The position numbers and the translations under genes were made by a program. Shown piece after piece: positions 24,197-31,707 of a DNA stretch of 35,311 nt. The stretch comes from Sporomusa acidovorans (lineage in GTDB: Bacteria > Bacillota > Negativicutes > Sporomusales > Sporomusaceae), in NCBI RefSeq assembly GCF_900101845.1, contig NZ_FNAM01000052.1, positions 1 to 35,311 of the forward strand, written 5' to 3'. Position 1 is the stretch's first letter. Every line of letters begins with the position of its first letter. Below the pieces are notes generated by a model. It did not search any database. It was given only the letters and a program-made list of their open reading frames with translations, and was not told where the DNA came from.

Positions 24197-25252
24197 GTGC
24201 GGCGTATTCTTCGTGAAAGTGTTAAAGTTGGGATGACACTGGCTCAGCCGGTATATGGAGTTAATGGTCAGATTGTCTTAAACAGCGGTGTAGAGTTGAG
24301 CGATTTTCATATTTCCAAGTTAGTGGAAATGGATGTAAAATATATTTATATTCAGGGACAGGCCCCGTTGATTGATGAAGATGACACCGTAGCCCAAAAT
24401 GCCAAGAATGAGTTTATTTTGGCTGCTCATTTGGCGCTTGACGAAATACAGGTAGGTAAATATGTTGAAACCGGCACAATAAAAAGCCGGGTACTGGCAC
24501 TTTTAGACGAGGGTTGTATGCTTAAAGACATTCAACCGGTATTTACCGCTATGCAGAATTGTAATGACTATTTATTCAAACATGCTGTCTGTGGCTATTT
24601 CTATGCGATGTTGATGGGGATACATTATGGTATCAAGGGGGAGCGGCTGAGAGATTTAGGGTTGGGCGCTCTGCTGCGTGATGTGGGAATGCTGACGATA
24701 TCACGCGATATCATCAATAAGCCAGGCTCCTTGACGCCGGAAGAGATGGCTGTCGTCAAACAGCATACCGAAAAAGGCTATGATATACTAAGGCGAAATC
24801 CGGAAATAAGTTTATCTGCCGCCAACTGCGCCTTGCAACATCATGAACGGTTTAATGGCAGTGGCTACCCCCGGGGCACAAAAGCCAGCAATATTCATGA
24901 GTTTGCACAAATTACCGCTCTGGCAGACGTGTATTCTTCGATGACGGCAAATACTCCCTACCGTAAAGCATTGTCTGTTTATGATACTTTGGCCATTATT
25001 GCGAAGGCGGGAGCCGCTTATTTTAATCCTGAACTGATCCGGGTATTGGCCGGCAATATTGCGATCTATCCGCTGGGAGCGGTTGTTCATTTGAATGATA
25101 AAACCGTAGGCATTGTCAATGACTATGCTGATGAATTGAGAACAAAACCCATTTTGCATATCGTTAGAAATCAATCCGGTGAACGTGTTAACCAAGTAGT
25201 AACAATTGATATGGAAAATAGTCCTGGTCTTTACATTGCCGAGGTTTCTTGA
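24197..25252 (+). CDS. HD-GYP domain protein with degenerate metal site
   Basis: HD-GYP proteins usually hydrolyse cyclic di-GMP. This 351-residue protein has an N-terminal region of about 100 residues (SVKVGMTLAQPVYGVNGQIVLNSG, typical of Firmicute HD-GYP proteins) and an HD-GYP domain (about 110-265). H129, H190, H215-H216, the GSGYP (221-225) and D244 are present. However, the HD pair itself is R161-D162, the following lysine is M165, and the usual D in HHERxDGSGYP is N220. Two metal ligands are thus missing, so hydrolysis may be reduced or lost and a sensory role is possible. The start is GTG with GGAGGGTG upstream. No GGDEF or receiver domain is attached. A strong terminator follows. Confidence 0.9.
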   Translation: MRRILRESVKVGMTLAQPVYGVNGQIVLNSGVELSDFHISKLVEMDVKYIYIQGQAPLIDEDDTVAQNAKNEFILAAHLALDEIQVGKYVETGTIKSRVLALLDEGCMLKDIQPVFTAMQNCNDYLFKHAVCGYFYAMLMGIHYGIKGERLRDLGLGALLRDVGMLTISRDIINKPGSLTPEEMAVVKQHTEKGYDILRRNPEISLSAANCALQHHERFNGSGYPRGTKASNIHEFAQITALADVYSSMTANTPYRKALSVYDTLAIIAKAGAAYFNPELIRVLAGNIAIYPLGAVVHLNDKTVGIVNDYADELRTKPILHIVRNQSGERVNQVVTIDMENSPGLYIAEVS

Positions 25253-25284
25253 CAGTTGCGGCGAATAGTTTAACAGATTTGGAC

Positions 25285-25314
25285 AAACGGCAGGATTATA
25301 TTCTGCCGTTTTTT
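25285..25314 (+). terminator. Terminator after the HD-GYP gene
   Basis: AAACGGCAG (25285-25293) and CTGCCGTTT (25303-25311) form a perfect 9-bp stem with a 9-nt loop, followed by T to 25314. Confidence 0.88.
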
Positions 25315-25373
25315 CATAATAAATAATAAGAAAACTCTCTACAGAACACGGCAATAGCCGGAGGAGGATAATT

Positions 25374-26126
25374 ATGTCGGAAGATGCAGAAATCATAGTA
25401 GGACGCAATAGTGTGCTTGAGGCGCTAAGAGCCGGACGCTCCCTCAATAAGATTCTTGTAGCCAAGGGTGAGCGACAGGGCTCGATCCGCGAAATTATCA
25501 GTGAGGCCCGCGAACGGGGATTGATTATCCAAGAAGTGGATGTTGCCAAACTGGATCAACTGTCGGCGGGAGTGCGGCATCAAGGCGTAGTCGTCATGGC
25601 AGCACCGGTGGCTTATGTTGATATTGATGAAATATTATCGGCTGCCCACGATAAAGATGAGCCGCCATTTCTTGTTTTACTGGATGAGCTTGCTGATCCG
25701 CATAATGTTGGCGCCATCTTGCGGACAGCAGATGCCACCGGTGTTCATGGTGTACTTATTCCCAAGCGGCGCAGTTGCCCACTGACCCAGACTGTGGCGA
25801 AAACATCGGCAGGTGCGGTGGAACATGTACCTGTTGCCAGAATCGGTAATATAGCGCAAACACTTAAGCTCTTAAAAAAACAGGGGCTGTGGGTAGTAGG
25901 CGCCGATATGGACGGAACCCAGAATTATTATGAGGCTGATCTTACAGGACCTGTTGTAATTGTAGTCGGCAATGAAGGCGAAGGCATGGGACGCCTGACA
26001 AAGGAGGCTTGTGATTTTATTGTTAAGATTCCTATGCGGGGGCAAATTGCTTCGTTAAATGCCTCGGTGGCCTGTTCGCTCCTGTTGTATGAAGTTTTAA
26101 GACAGAGGGAGATGAGGAAAAAGTGA
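25374..26126 (+). CDS. rlmB: 23S rRNA 2'-O-ribose methyltransferase RlmB (TrmH family)
   Basis: RlmB methylates the ribose of G2251 in the peptidyl-transferase P-loop (E. coli numbering). The 250-residue protein has an N-terminal substrate domain (GRNSVLEALRAGRSLNKILVAKG region) and the SPOUT fold with the knotted SAM site: LDELADPHNVGAILRTADA (motif 1), VGNEGEGM (motif 2) and MRGQIASLNASVACSLLLYE (motif 3). GGAGGATA precedes the ATG. It overlaps the VanW gene by 4 nt (GTGA). Confidence 0.95.
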   Translation: MSEDAEIIVGRNSVLEALRAGRSLNKILVAKGERQGSIREIISEARERGLIIQEVDVAKLDQLSAGVRHQGVVVMAAPVAYVDIDEILSAAHDKDEPPFLVLLDELADPHNVGAILRTADATGVHGVLIPKRRSCPLTQTVAKTSAGAVEHVPVARIGNIAQTLKLLKKQGLWVVGADMDGTQNYYEADLTGPVVIVVGNEGEGMGRLTKEACDFIVKIPMRGQIASLNASVACSLLLYEVLRQREMRKK

Positions 26127-27514
26127 GACGCCGGGTGGGGATTATTCTGGCAGTGACAATCGTGATCATAGGTCTTGCTTGTTGGCTGGCCAGACCACTA
26201 TTTTCCCAAACTGTTTATGCAGGGGTGTCTGTTGCGAACGTAGAAGTTGGCGGGAAGACTCATGAGGAAATAGGCCAATTGCTTGCTATGTGGCAAAAAG
26301 ATCAAAGAGCCAGACCCATCCTCTTATCCTATGAGAACACAACTTTTCGTATCGAACCCGATACTATCGATTACAGTATCGATGCAGAAGCAACAGCCGC
26401 TACGGTTTGGCAGTATGGCCGCGAGGGTTCTTTGTGGAGCCGGTTAAAAAAAATTCATAAAGCGGAGACTGAGGGCTGGTCTATTCCTCTAAAAATCAAG
26501 TATAATGAAGATAAATTAAACAGTATAGCGGAACAATTACGCGAGACCGTGAGCCGGCCGCCGCGCAATGCGACCTTGAGTCTGCAGACAGGCGCGATTG
26601 TGCCTGAACAGGATGGACTTGATTTGAGCGTTTCCGAGCTAAAAGAATTGGTATTACTGGCGCTTAACCGGACGGATAGCAACCTAGTTACTCTGCCGGT
26701 TACTTCTGTTCATCCGGAAATTACAGCCAGTGACCTTGAAAATAACGGCATCAGGGAACTTGTCGCGATATATACTACTTTGTTTAATACCGAAGATGGT
26801 AACCGTTCGGCCAATGTAAAATTATCGGCGCAAAAGATTAACGGCAAATTAGTTTATCCTGGCCAAATTTTTTCCTATAATGATACGGTGGGGCCACGGG
26901 AAAAGTCCCAGGGTTTCAAAGAAGCCATGGAGTTAATTAACGGGGAATTGGTGCCGGGGGTGGGCGGTGGTGTGTGCCAGGTATCGTCAACTTTGTATAA
27001 TGCAGTGCTTCTGGCCGGACTTGACATTGTTGAACGTACGAATCATTCCAAACCACTTTCTTATGTGCCGCTAGGGCGGGATGCGACGGTTGTTTATAAT
27101 ATGCTTGATTTTAAATTTATGAATAATAGTCCGGCGCCGATTATGGTTATGGCGGAAACCGTAGACAACAAACTGATTGTAGGTATATTTGGTCAGAAGG
27201 TGCTGGAAAAAAACATTGATATTATTACTGCGCAGCAGCAGGTTATCCAGCCCGCTATTGTAAAAAAAGCCGATCCGGCGCTGTTGCCTGGTCAGACAAA
27301 AGTCGAAAAACAAGGGAAACCCGGATATGAGGTAACGGTTGTCCGTGTTATACGGGATAGTACCGGCAAGGAACTAAAACGCGAAATTGTTTCACGGGAT
27401 ACATATGCTCCGGATAATACTTTAATAAAATTCGGTTCAGAGACTAAACCGGTACAATCAGAGATGCAATCGGTTCAAGAACGCCCCTTTGTGTTACCCG
27501 GAGTAACCCCATAG
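26123..27514 (+). CDS. VanW-family cell-envelope protein
   Basis: This is a membrane-anchored 463-residue protein, start GTG overlapping the rlmB stop. An N-terminal signal anchor (about 5-27) is followed by a peptidoglycan-binding-like repeat region (about 35-190) of the type seen in YoaR proteins, then the VanW domain (about 235-365: GQIFSYNDTVGPREKSQGFKEA split motifs, GVGGGVCQVSSTLYNAVLLAGL). A C-terminal G5-like segment (about 385-450) follows. VanW was named from vancomycin-resistance clusters, but its molecular role is unclear and these chromosomal forms are not resistance determinants by themselves. The external location predicts a role in wall assembly or spore envelope (inference). 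Confidence 0.9.
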   Translation: MRRRVGIILAVTIVIIGLACWLARPLFSQTVYAGVSVANVEVGGKTHEEIGQLLAMWQKDQRARPILLSYENTTFRIEPDTIDYSIDAEATAATVWQYGREGSLWSRLKKIHKAETEGWSIPLKIKYNEDKLNSIAEQLRETVSRPPRNATLSLQTGAIVPEQDGLDLSVSELKELVLLALNRTDSNLVTLPVTSVHPEITASDLENNGIRELVAIYTTLFNTEDGNRSANVKLSAQKINGKLVYPGQIFSYNDTVGPREKSQGFKEAMELINGELVPGVGGGVCQVSSTLYNAVLLAGLDIVERTNHSKPLSYVPLGRDATVVYNMLDFKFMNNSPAPIMVMAETVDNKLIVGIFGQKVLEKNIDIITAQQQVIQPAIVKKADPALLPGQTKVEKQGKPGYEVTVVRVIRDSTGKELKREIVSRDTYAPDNTLIKFGSETKPVQSEMQSVQERPFVLPGVTP

Positions 27515-27556
27515 GCCGTCTGAAACTGATGCCATAAGAATGGAGAATCTTTCTCG

Positions 27557-28075
27557 ATGGAATTGTTAATTGTCGACGGCTATAATGTGATAAACGCTTG
27601 GCCTGAACTTATCGCCTTAACGGATAATTTGGAATATGCCCGTGATAAACTTGTGGACATACTTAGTGAGTATGGCGCATATAAAAGATTCAGAACAATA
27701 ATTGTGTTCGATGCCCATATGGTGATAGGCAGGGCTGTCACTCAAAATCAAAATAAAATATTGGAGGTGGTTTATACCAGGGAAGGGGAAACCGCTGACA
27801 GTTATATCGAAAAACTTGTATACGATCTTGGCCGTCAAAATAAACGGATGTATGTTGTGACTTCTGACTGGGCTGAACAAATGTTTGTTCTAGGGGCCGG
27901 GGCCTACCGAATATCGGCGCGGGAGTTGAAAAACGATGTTGCCGCAGTTAAAAGGGAGATTGCGGCCGGTCTTTCTGTAAAAGTATTAGCACGGGATCGC
28001 CATGAACTGGGCAATCGGTTAGAAAAAGATATCTTAAAACGCCTTGATGCTATGCGGCGTGATGGGCTTGACTAA
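27557..28075 (+). CDS. yacP: NYN-domain endoribonuclease YacP/Rae1
   Basis: This is a PIN-like NYN-fold RNase; the Bacillus homologue Rae1 cleaves mRNA in the ribosomal A site. The 172-residue protein opens with LLIVDGYNVINAWPEL (D7 and N10), continues with IIVFDAHMV, the acidic segment YTREGETADSYIEKL and VVTSDWAEQ. The metal-binding acidic residues expected of the family are present. The order rlmB ... yacP-sigH matches Bacillus, with the VanW gene inserted here. A -35 element of the sigH promoter overlaps its last codons. Confidence 0.94.
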   Translation: MELLIVDGYNVINAWPELIALTDNLEYARDKLVDILSEYGAYKRFRTIIVFDAHMVIGRAVTQNQNKILEVVYTREGETADSYIEKLVYDLGRQNKRMYVVTSDWAEQMFVLGAGAYRISARELKNDVAAVKREIAAGLSVKVLARDRHELGNRLEKDILKRLDAMRRDGLD

Positions 28076-28096
28076 CTTTGCTTCAGCAAGTATAAT
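28068..28096 (+). promoter_or_regulatory. Promoter ahead of sigH, overlapping the end of yacP
   Basis: TTGACT (28068-28073) and TATAAT (28091-28096) are 17 nt apart. The start is expected near 28103, about 138 nt before the sigH ATG. The form is that of a housekeeping sigma-A promoter. Confidence 0.75.
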
Positions 28097-28126
28097 TTAT
28101 TGTGACAGACATGTGGCGATGCTGCG

Positions 28127-28158
28127 GCACTAAGTTCTTTAGTGCATTTTTATTTTTA
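28127..28158 (+). terminator. Terminator-like hairpin in the sigH leader
   Basis: GCACTAA (28127-28133) pairs perfectly with TTAGTGC (28139-28145), 5-nt loop, followed by atttttattttta. It lies between the sigH promoter and sigH, so it could end the yacP transcript and also attenuate sigH. Confidence 0.65.
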
Positions 28159-28240
28159 TGATATGCAAGTGGCCGCACATAGAAGCGGTAGGCTAACGCC
28201 ATTTTACAGACGGCAAAAGAAAACTAGTGGGGGCGATGCG

Positions 28241-28981
28241 ATGCGGGTAAATACTCAACGCGATCTGTATGGTTGTTTTGACAACTTAACTGATGAAGAA
28301 ATAGTATTCGACGCCAAAGATAATGACAACACGGTCGCTCTGGAGTATTTGATTAACAAATATCGCAATTTCGTGCGGGCTAAAGCCAGATCGTATTTTT
28401 TAATTGGTGCGGAGCGTGAAGACATCATTCAGGAAGGCATGATCGGCTTATATAAGGCCATACGGGACTTCCGCAATGACAAGCTCTCATCCTTCAGAGC
28501 ATTTGCAGAATTGTGTGTAACGCGACAAATTATAACGGCAATCAAGACGGCCACCCGTCAGAAGCATATTCCCTTGAACTCATATGTTTCTTTGAATAAA
28601 CCTATTTATGATGAAGATTCGGACCGCACTTTGCTAGATGTATTGTCTGGTTCCAAAGTCACTGATCCGGAAGAATTGGTCATCAGCCGTGAAGAATTTG
28701 TTGATATCGAAGAAAAAATGGGCGAAATTTTGAGCGATCTTGAGTGGAAAGTTTTAATGTCGTATCTTGATGGCAAATCGTATCAGGAAATTGCTGTTGA
28801 ACTGGACCGCCATGTTAAATCGATCGATAATGCCTTGCAGCGGGTAAAACGTAAACTGGAACGGTACCTTGAAAATCGCGGTGAAGACAGTGATATTCGT
28901 GGAATGTACAAGGGGCTTACCGGTCTTAATAAAGATTCTCAAACAGAGTTAGCCGATTATAACAACAACTATGATGAATAA
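28241..28981 (+). CDS. sigH: RNA polymerase sigma-H factor (Spo0H)
   Basis: Sigma-H directs early sporulation and transition-phase genes. The start is the ATG at 28241 (MRVNTQRDLYGC), with a GGGGG-rich site upstream; the longer frame from 28142 would include the terminator hairpin. The 246-residue protein has sigma region 2 (LEYLINKYRNFVRAKA ... EDIIQEGMIGLYKAIRDF) and region 4 (WKVLMSYLDGKSYQEIAVEL then SIDNALQRVKRKL). It is ~28 residues longer than Bacillus sigma-H because of an acidic, Asn-rich C-terminal tail (about 216-246). Context yacP-sigH matches Bacillus. Expression may be controlled by the hairpin in its leader. Confidence 0.94.
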   Translation: MRVNTQRDLYGCFDNLTDEEIVFDAKDNDNTVALEYLINKYRNFVRAKARSYFLIGAEREDIIQEGMIGLYKAIRDFRNDKLSSFRAFAELCVTRQIITAIKTATRQKHIPLNSYVSLNKPIYDEDSDRTLLDVLSGSKVTDPEELVISREEFVDIEEKMGEILSDLEWKVLMSYLDGKSYQEIAVELDRHVKSIDNALQRVKRKLERYLENRGEDSDIRGMYKGLTGLNKDSQTELADYNNNYDE

Positions 28982-28990
28982 CGCAGCAGC

Positions 28991-29022
28991 AAAAATGACA
29001 CCATGAAGTTGGTGTCATTTTT
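28991..29022 (+). terminator. Terminator between sigH and pfkA
   Basis: AAAAATGACACC (28991-29002) pairs with GGTGTCATTTTT (29011-29022) around an 8-nt loop. The flanks allow termination in both directions. Confidence 0.88.
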
Positions 29023-29061
29023 GTATATAATTCCGGTAAAATAAGGATGAGGTGATCAAAG

Positions 29062-30159
29062 ATGCACGCAGCAAGCAAGCTAAAAAGTATTGCCGTACTT
29101 ACAGGCGGCGGTGATGCGCCAGGACTAAATGCCGTAATTCGCGCTGTTGTCAGAACTACAATTGGTTATGGATTTAAAGTATGGGGAATCAAGAATGGCT
29201 TTGGTGGTATGGTTGAGAACCAAATCATAGAAATGACAGATGATCATGTTGCCGGAATTTTGCCGCGCGGCGGTACTATACTGGGCACAACCAACCGGGA
29301 TAATCCGTTTAGTTATCCTCAGTTACAGGCTGGACAAACTGTTTATCAAGATATGTCAAGCCAGGCGCTGGCTAATTTACAGCAAAGAAATATTGAAGCC
29401 CTTGTAGTAATCGGCGGTGATGGCAGTCTCAAGATAGCATCGGAATTTTATCAATTGGGGCTGCCGGTGGTCGCTGTTCCTAAAACAATTGATAATGATA
29501 TACCGGGAACGGAACGAACATTCGGGTTTGATACCGCAGTTGGTGTGGCGACTGATGCTCTTGACCGGTTACATACGACTGCCGAATCGCACCACCGGGT
29601 TATGGTGCTGGAAGTTATGGGCCGGTATGCCGGCTGGATTGCCCTGCATGCAGGGATGGCCGGCGGTGCCGATTGTATTTTGCTTCCAGAAATACCTTTT
29701 AACATAGATTCAGTAATTGCTAAAATCAGGCAGCGGCAGCAGCGGGGCCGCCAATTTAGTTTGATTGTTGTCGCCGAAGGTGCCTACCCGCTGGGGGGTG
29801 AAGTTTCGGTATCACGTATTGTTGAGGGCAGTCATGAGAAAATTCGTTTGGGAGGAGCAGGAGAAAAATTAGCCCGTCAAATCGAAACGCTTATAGGGGT
29901 TGAATCTCGCTGCACGGTGTTAGGGCATGTTCAGCGCGGCGGGACGCCGACTGCTTTTGACCGAGTGCTGGCTACCCGTTATGGGGTGGCGGCTGCGGAA
30001 TGTCTGCTTGAAGGCGTTTACGGCAACATGGTGGCTTTGCGGAAAAATGAAATCATTCGGGTGCCGATTGCGGATATTGCGGGTAAGGCAAATCATATAA
30101 CAGCCGAGAATGAGTTATTGAAGGCCGGTCGTGCTATCGGCATATGCTTTGGAGACTAA
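29062..30159 (+). CDS. pfkA: 6-phosphofructokinase with mixed ATP/PPi signature
   Basis: It phosphorylates fructose 6-phosphate, the committed step of glycolysis. The 365-residue protein has LTGGGDAPGLNAVIR (13-27), GGDGS (118-122), PKTIDND (140-146) with catalytic D144, and MGRYAGWIALHAG. Two positions report the phosphoryl donor: the residue equivalent to E. coli 104 is G121, as in ATP enzymes, while that equivalent to 124 is K141, as in pyrophosphate enzymes. This G/K combination defines a separate PFK group in which both donors occur. It is ~45 residues longer than E. coli PfkA. GAGGTGA lies upstream of the ATG. Confidence 0.94.
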   Translation: MHAASKLKSIAVLTGGGDAPGLNAVIRAVVRTTIGYGFKVWGIKNGFGGMVENQIIEMTDDHVAGILPRGGTILGTTNRDNPFSYPQLQAGQTVYQDMSSQALANLQQRNIEALVVIGGDGSLKIASEFYQLGLPVVAVPKTIDNDIPGTERTFGFDTAVGVATDALDRLHTTAESHHRVMVLEVMGRYAGWIALHAGMAGGADCILLPEIPFNIDSVIAKIRQRQQRGRQFSLIVVAEGAYPLGGEVSVSRIVEGSHEKIRLGGAGEKLARQIETLIGVESRCTVLGHVQRGGTPTAFDRVLATRYGVAAAECLLEGVYGNMVALRKNEIIRVPIADIAGKANHITAENELLKAGRAIGICFGD

Positions 30160-30204
30160 ATAGATTGTAATGGGTTATACTAAGCCCAAATATTACGTAG
30201 TTTT
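30160..30204 (+). other. Short spacer with small hairpin after pfkA
   Basis: TGGGTTA (30171-30177) can pair with TAA and CCCA (30181-30188) with one bulged G. There is no T run, so it is at most a weak terminator of pfkA. Confidence 0.35.
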
Positions 30205-30363
30205 TAGTGGTCTGTATACTCTAAGGCTATAGGATGAATTGCGAGAGGTTTTTCGTCCTGCACGGCGGAGGAAACGTATCGGGAATATGTAAGCCGACGA
30301 CAGCAAAGCAGGGCGGAAAAGATCTCGTAAGAACACTATAGAATTAGGGTTTACAGACCACTA
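30205..30363 (+). promoter_or_regulatory. Structured leader element upstream of the DUF421 gene (riboswitch-like RNA or MITE)
   Basis: The 159-bp element is closed by a perfect 12-bp inverted repeat, TAGTGGTCTGTA (30205-30216) with TACAGACCACTA (30352-30363). Inside it, TAA and CTATAG words on both sides extend the stem. Nested pairs follow: GCGAGA with TCTCGT, CCTGC with GCAGG, CGGC with GCCG, and CGTAT with ATATG. The 3' closing strand CCACT (30358-30362) can alternatively pair with AGTGG (30367-30371), which overlaps the Shine-Dalgarno of the next gene. I do not recognise a known RNA class. The TA at both ends would also fit a Tc1/IS630-type MITE. Confidence 0.65.
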
Positions 30364-30375
30364 GGCAGTGGAGGG
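30364..30375 (+). promoter_or_regulatory. Shine-Dalgarno that can be sequestered
   Basis: GGAGGG (30370-30375) is 5 nt from the ATG at 30381. Its first two G sit in the potential hairpin CCACT-aggc-AGTGG. Formation of that hairpin and of the closing stem of the leader are mutually exclusive. Confidence 0.5.
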
Positions 30376-30380
30376 CTGTA

Positions 30381-31085
30381 ATGGATACCTTGGGCATTAC
30401 TCTGTTTAGGGTAGTTGCAGGCATGGGCGTACTATTAATCATATTGTTAGTTACCGGTCGTCGTCAGATGAGCGAGTTTAGCTCATTTGACTTTTTAACT
30501 TCTATTACTATCGGCGCTGTGGCCGGTGCTGTCATAGTTGATCATCGAATTGAACTGGTTAGTTCCTTGATCGCCCTCCTGGCACTTGGTGGCATGCAGC
30601 TGTTTTTTGGCTGGCTCAGTATAAAAGTCCGCCCGGTTAATCACAAATTAAATTTTAAACCAATTGTGTTGGTGGAGGATGGCCAGATTATCAAACAAAA
30701 TTTACGTCGGGTACGTATGCCGGTGGAAACCTTATTGCAACTTTTGCGGGAAAAAGACGTTTTTGATATTACTATTGTTGAACTTGCCATTCTTGAGCCG
30801 TATGGCAGGTTAAGTGTCTTGAAGAAGGCCGAGCACCTGCCGCTCACTCCCAGCCAAGTGAATTTCGCGGTAAGCTCTAATCGTATATTAGTGCCGGTTA
30901 TTTTGGAGGGCAAATTGCAGGAAAATGCATTAGTTGAAATGGGGTTTTCGCAGCGACAGATTGAAGAATTTCGCAGTCAGTACCAAGACAGTATTCATAA
31001 TGTTTTTATTGCTTTTATGGATCAAAACAAACAGTTGCATGTTGTAAATGATGATGCCCGGGGAAAAAGTGCCTTTTTACATTGA
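30381..31085 (+). CDS. DUF421 membrane protein (YetF/YcaP-like)
   Basis: This is a membrane protein of 234 residues with three helices in the first 80 residues (about 5-24, 36-53, 58-76) and a soluble C-terminal part. Sequence features of the family are GRRQMSEFSSFDFLTSITIGAVAG in the membrane part (given here as two motifs, GRRQMSE and FDFLTSITIG), then KPIVLVEDGQIIKQNLRRVRM and EPYGRLSVLKK. The family is frequent in spore formers, where some members are spore-membrane proteins, but its activity is unknown. The gene sits behind the structured element at 30205-30363. The C-terminal ~60 residues form an extra segment. I am sure of the family, not of any function. Confidence 0.92.
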   Translation: MDTLGITLFRVVAGMGVLLIILLVTGRRQMSEFSSFDFLTSITIGAVAGAVIVDHRIELVSSLIALLALGGMQLFFGWLSIKVRPVNHKLNFKPIVLVEDGQIIKQNLRRVRMPVETLLQLLREKDVFDITIVELAILEPYGRLSVLKKAEHLPLTPSQVNFAVSSNRILVPVILEGKLQENALVEMGFSQRQIEEFRSQYQDSIHNVFIAFMDQNKQLHVVNDDARGKSAFLH

Positions 31086-31182
31086 GACCCCGGAATTTTT
31101 TTTATTTAAATTTTTGTAAATATGCGGGATTCTTAGTTAAATATGATAAAATAATAATATCGTCCCTAAAAGAGAGGTAATG

Positions 31183-31704
31183 ATGAGATATCAACGCTTT
31201 AATTTTTGTCCTCAGTGCGGCGGGCGTTTAAGCTACAAAAGGGTGGGCGAGCGTGAACGCCTCGTGTGTGAAAAATGTAGCCGGATCATGTATGAAAATC
31301 CGATTGTCGGGGTCGCCGCTATTTTGTTTGAAAACGGTGAAATTCTTCTTGGCCGCCGGGCTGCTACTGCCAGTTTTCCGGGTCTGTGGTGCATACCTTG
31401 CGGTTATGTTGAATATGATGAAGATATCCGTGCTGCTGTCAAACGAGAGTTTTTGGAGGAAACCGGGTTGTCAATTGAACCGGGAGACGTATATGCTGTG
31501 TTATCGAATTTCCACAATCCTGCGGTTCAAACGGTGGGGGTATGGTTCGAGGCTCAGGCTGTTGGTGGTTCACTTTGCCCGGGGGATGATTTGGATCAAG
31601 TGGCTTATTTTGCGCTTGATGCATTGCCGCAGTTGGCTTTTCCCACAGATAAACAAGTGGTAAACATGTTGTTGGCGGATAGTACAATGAAGTTAAGGAT
31701 GTGA
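31183..31704 (+). CDS. Nudix hydrolase with N-terminal zinc ribbon
   Basis: Nudix enzymes cleave nucleoside diphosphates linked to other groups. The 173-residue protein begins with a zinc ribbon (C9, C12, C29, C32), as in NADH pyrophosphatase NudC. A complete Nudix box runs from G74 to L96 (G.....E at 74-80, REFLEETGL at 88-96). It lacks the N-terminal half and the SQPWPFP motif of true NudC, so the substrate is not known (ADP-ribose or NAD-like compounds are possible). I use the second ATG (31183), because GAGAGG ends only 2 nt before the first. uppP starts 3 nt after the stop. Confidence 0.9.
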   Translation: MRYQRFNFCPQCGGRLSYKRVGERERLVCEKCSRIMYENPIVGVAAILFENGEILLGRRAATASFPGLWCIPCGYVEYDEDIRAAVKREFLEETGLSIEPGDVYAVLSNFHNPAVQTVGVWFEAQAVGGSLCPGDDLDQVAYFALDALPQLAFPTDKQVVNMLLADSTMKLRM

Positions 31705-31707
31705 CAT

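Noticed and set aside
24812..25549. 245-residue open frame on the minus strand across the HD-GYP and rlmB genes
   Set aside because: It is antisense to two well-supported genes and to a terminator, has no family features and is a shadow frame.
26123..27514. VanW gene as evidence of vancomycin resistance
   Set aside because: VanW-domain proteins are common in Firmicute chromosomes; no vanHAX-type genes are present.
28142..28240. N-terminal extension of SigH from an upstream ATG
   Set aside because: It would translate the T-rich tail of the leader hairpin and is not seen in the sigma-H family; ATG 28241 fits.
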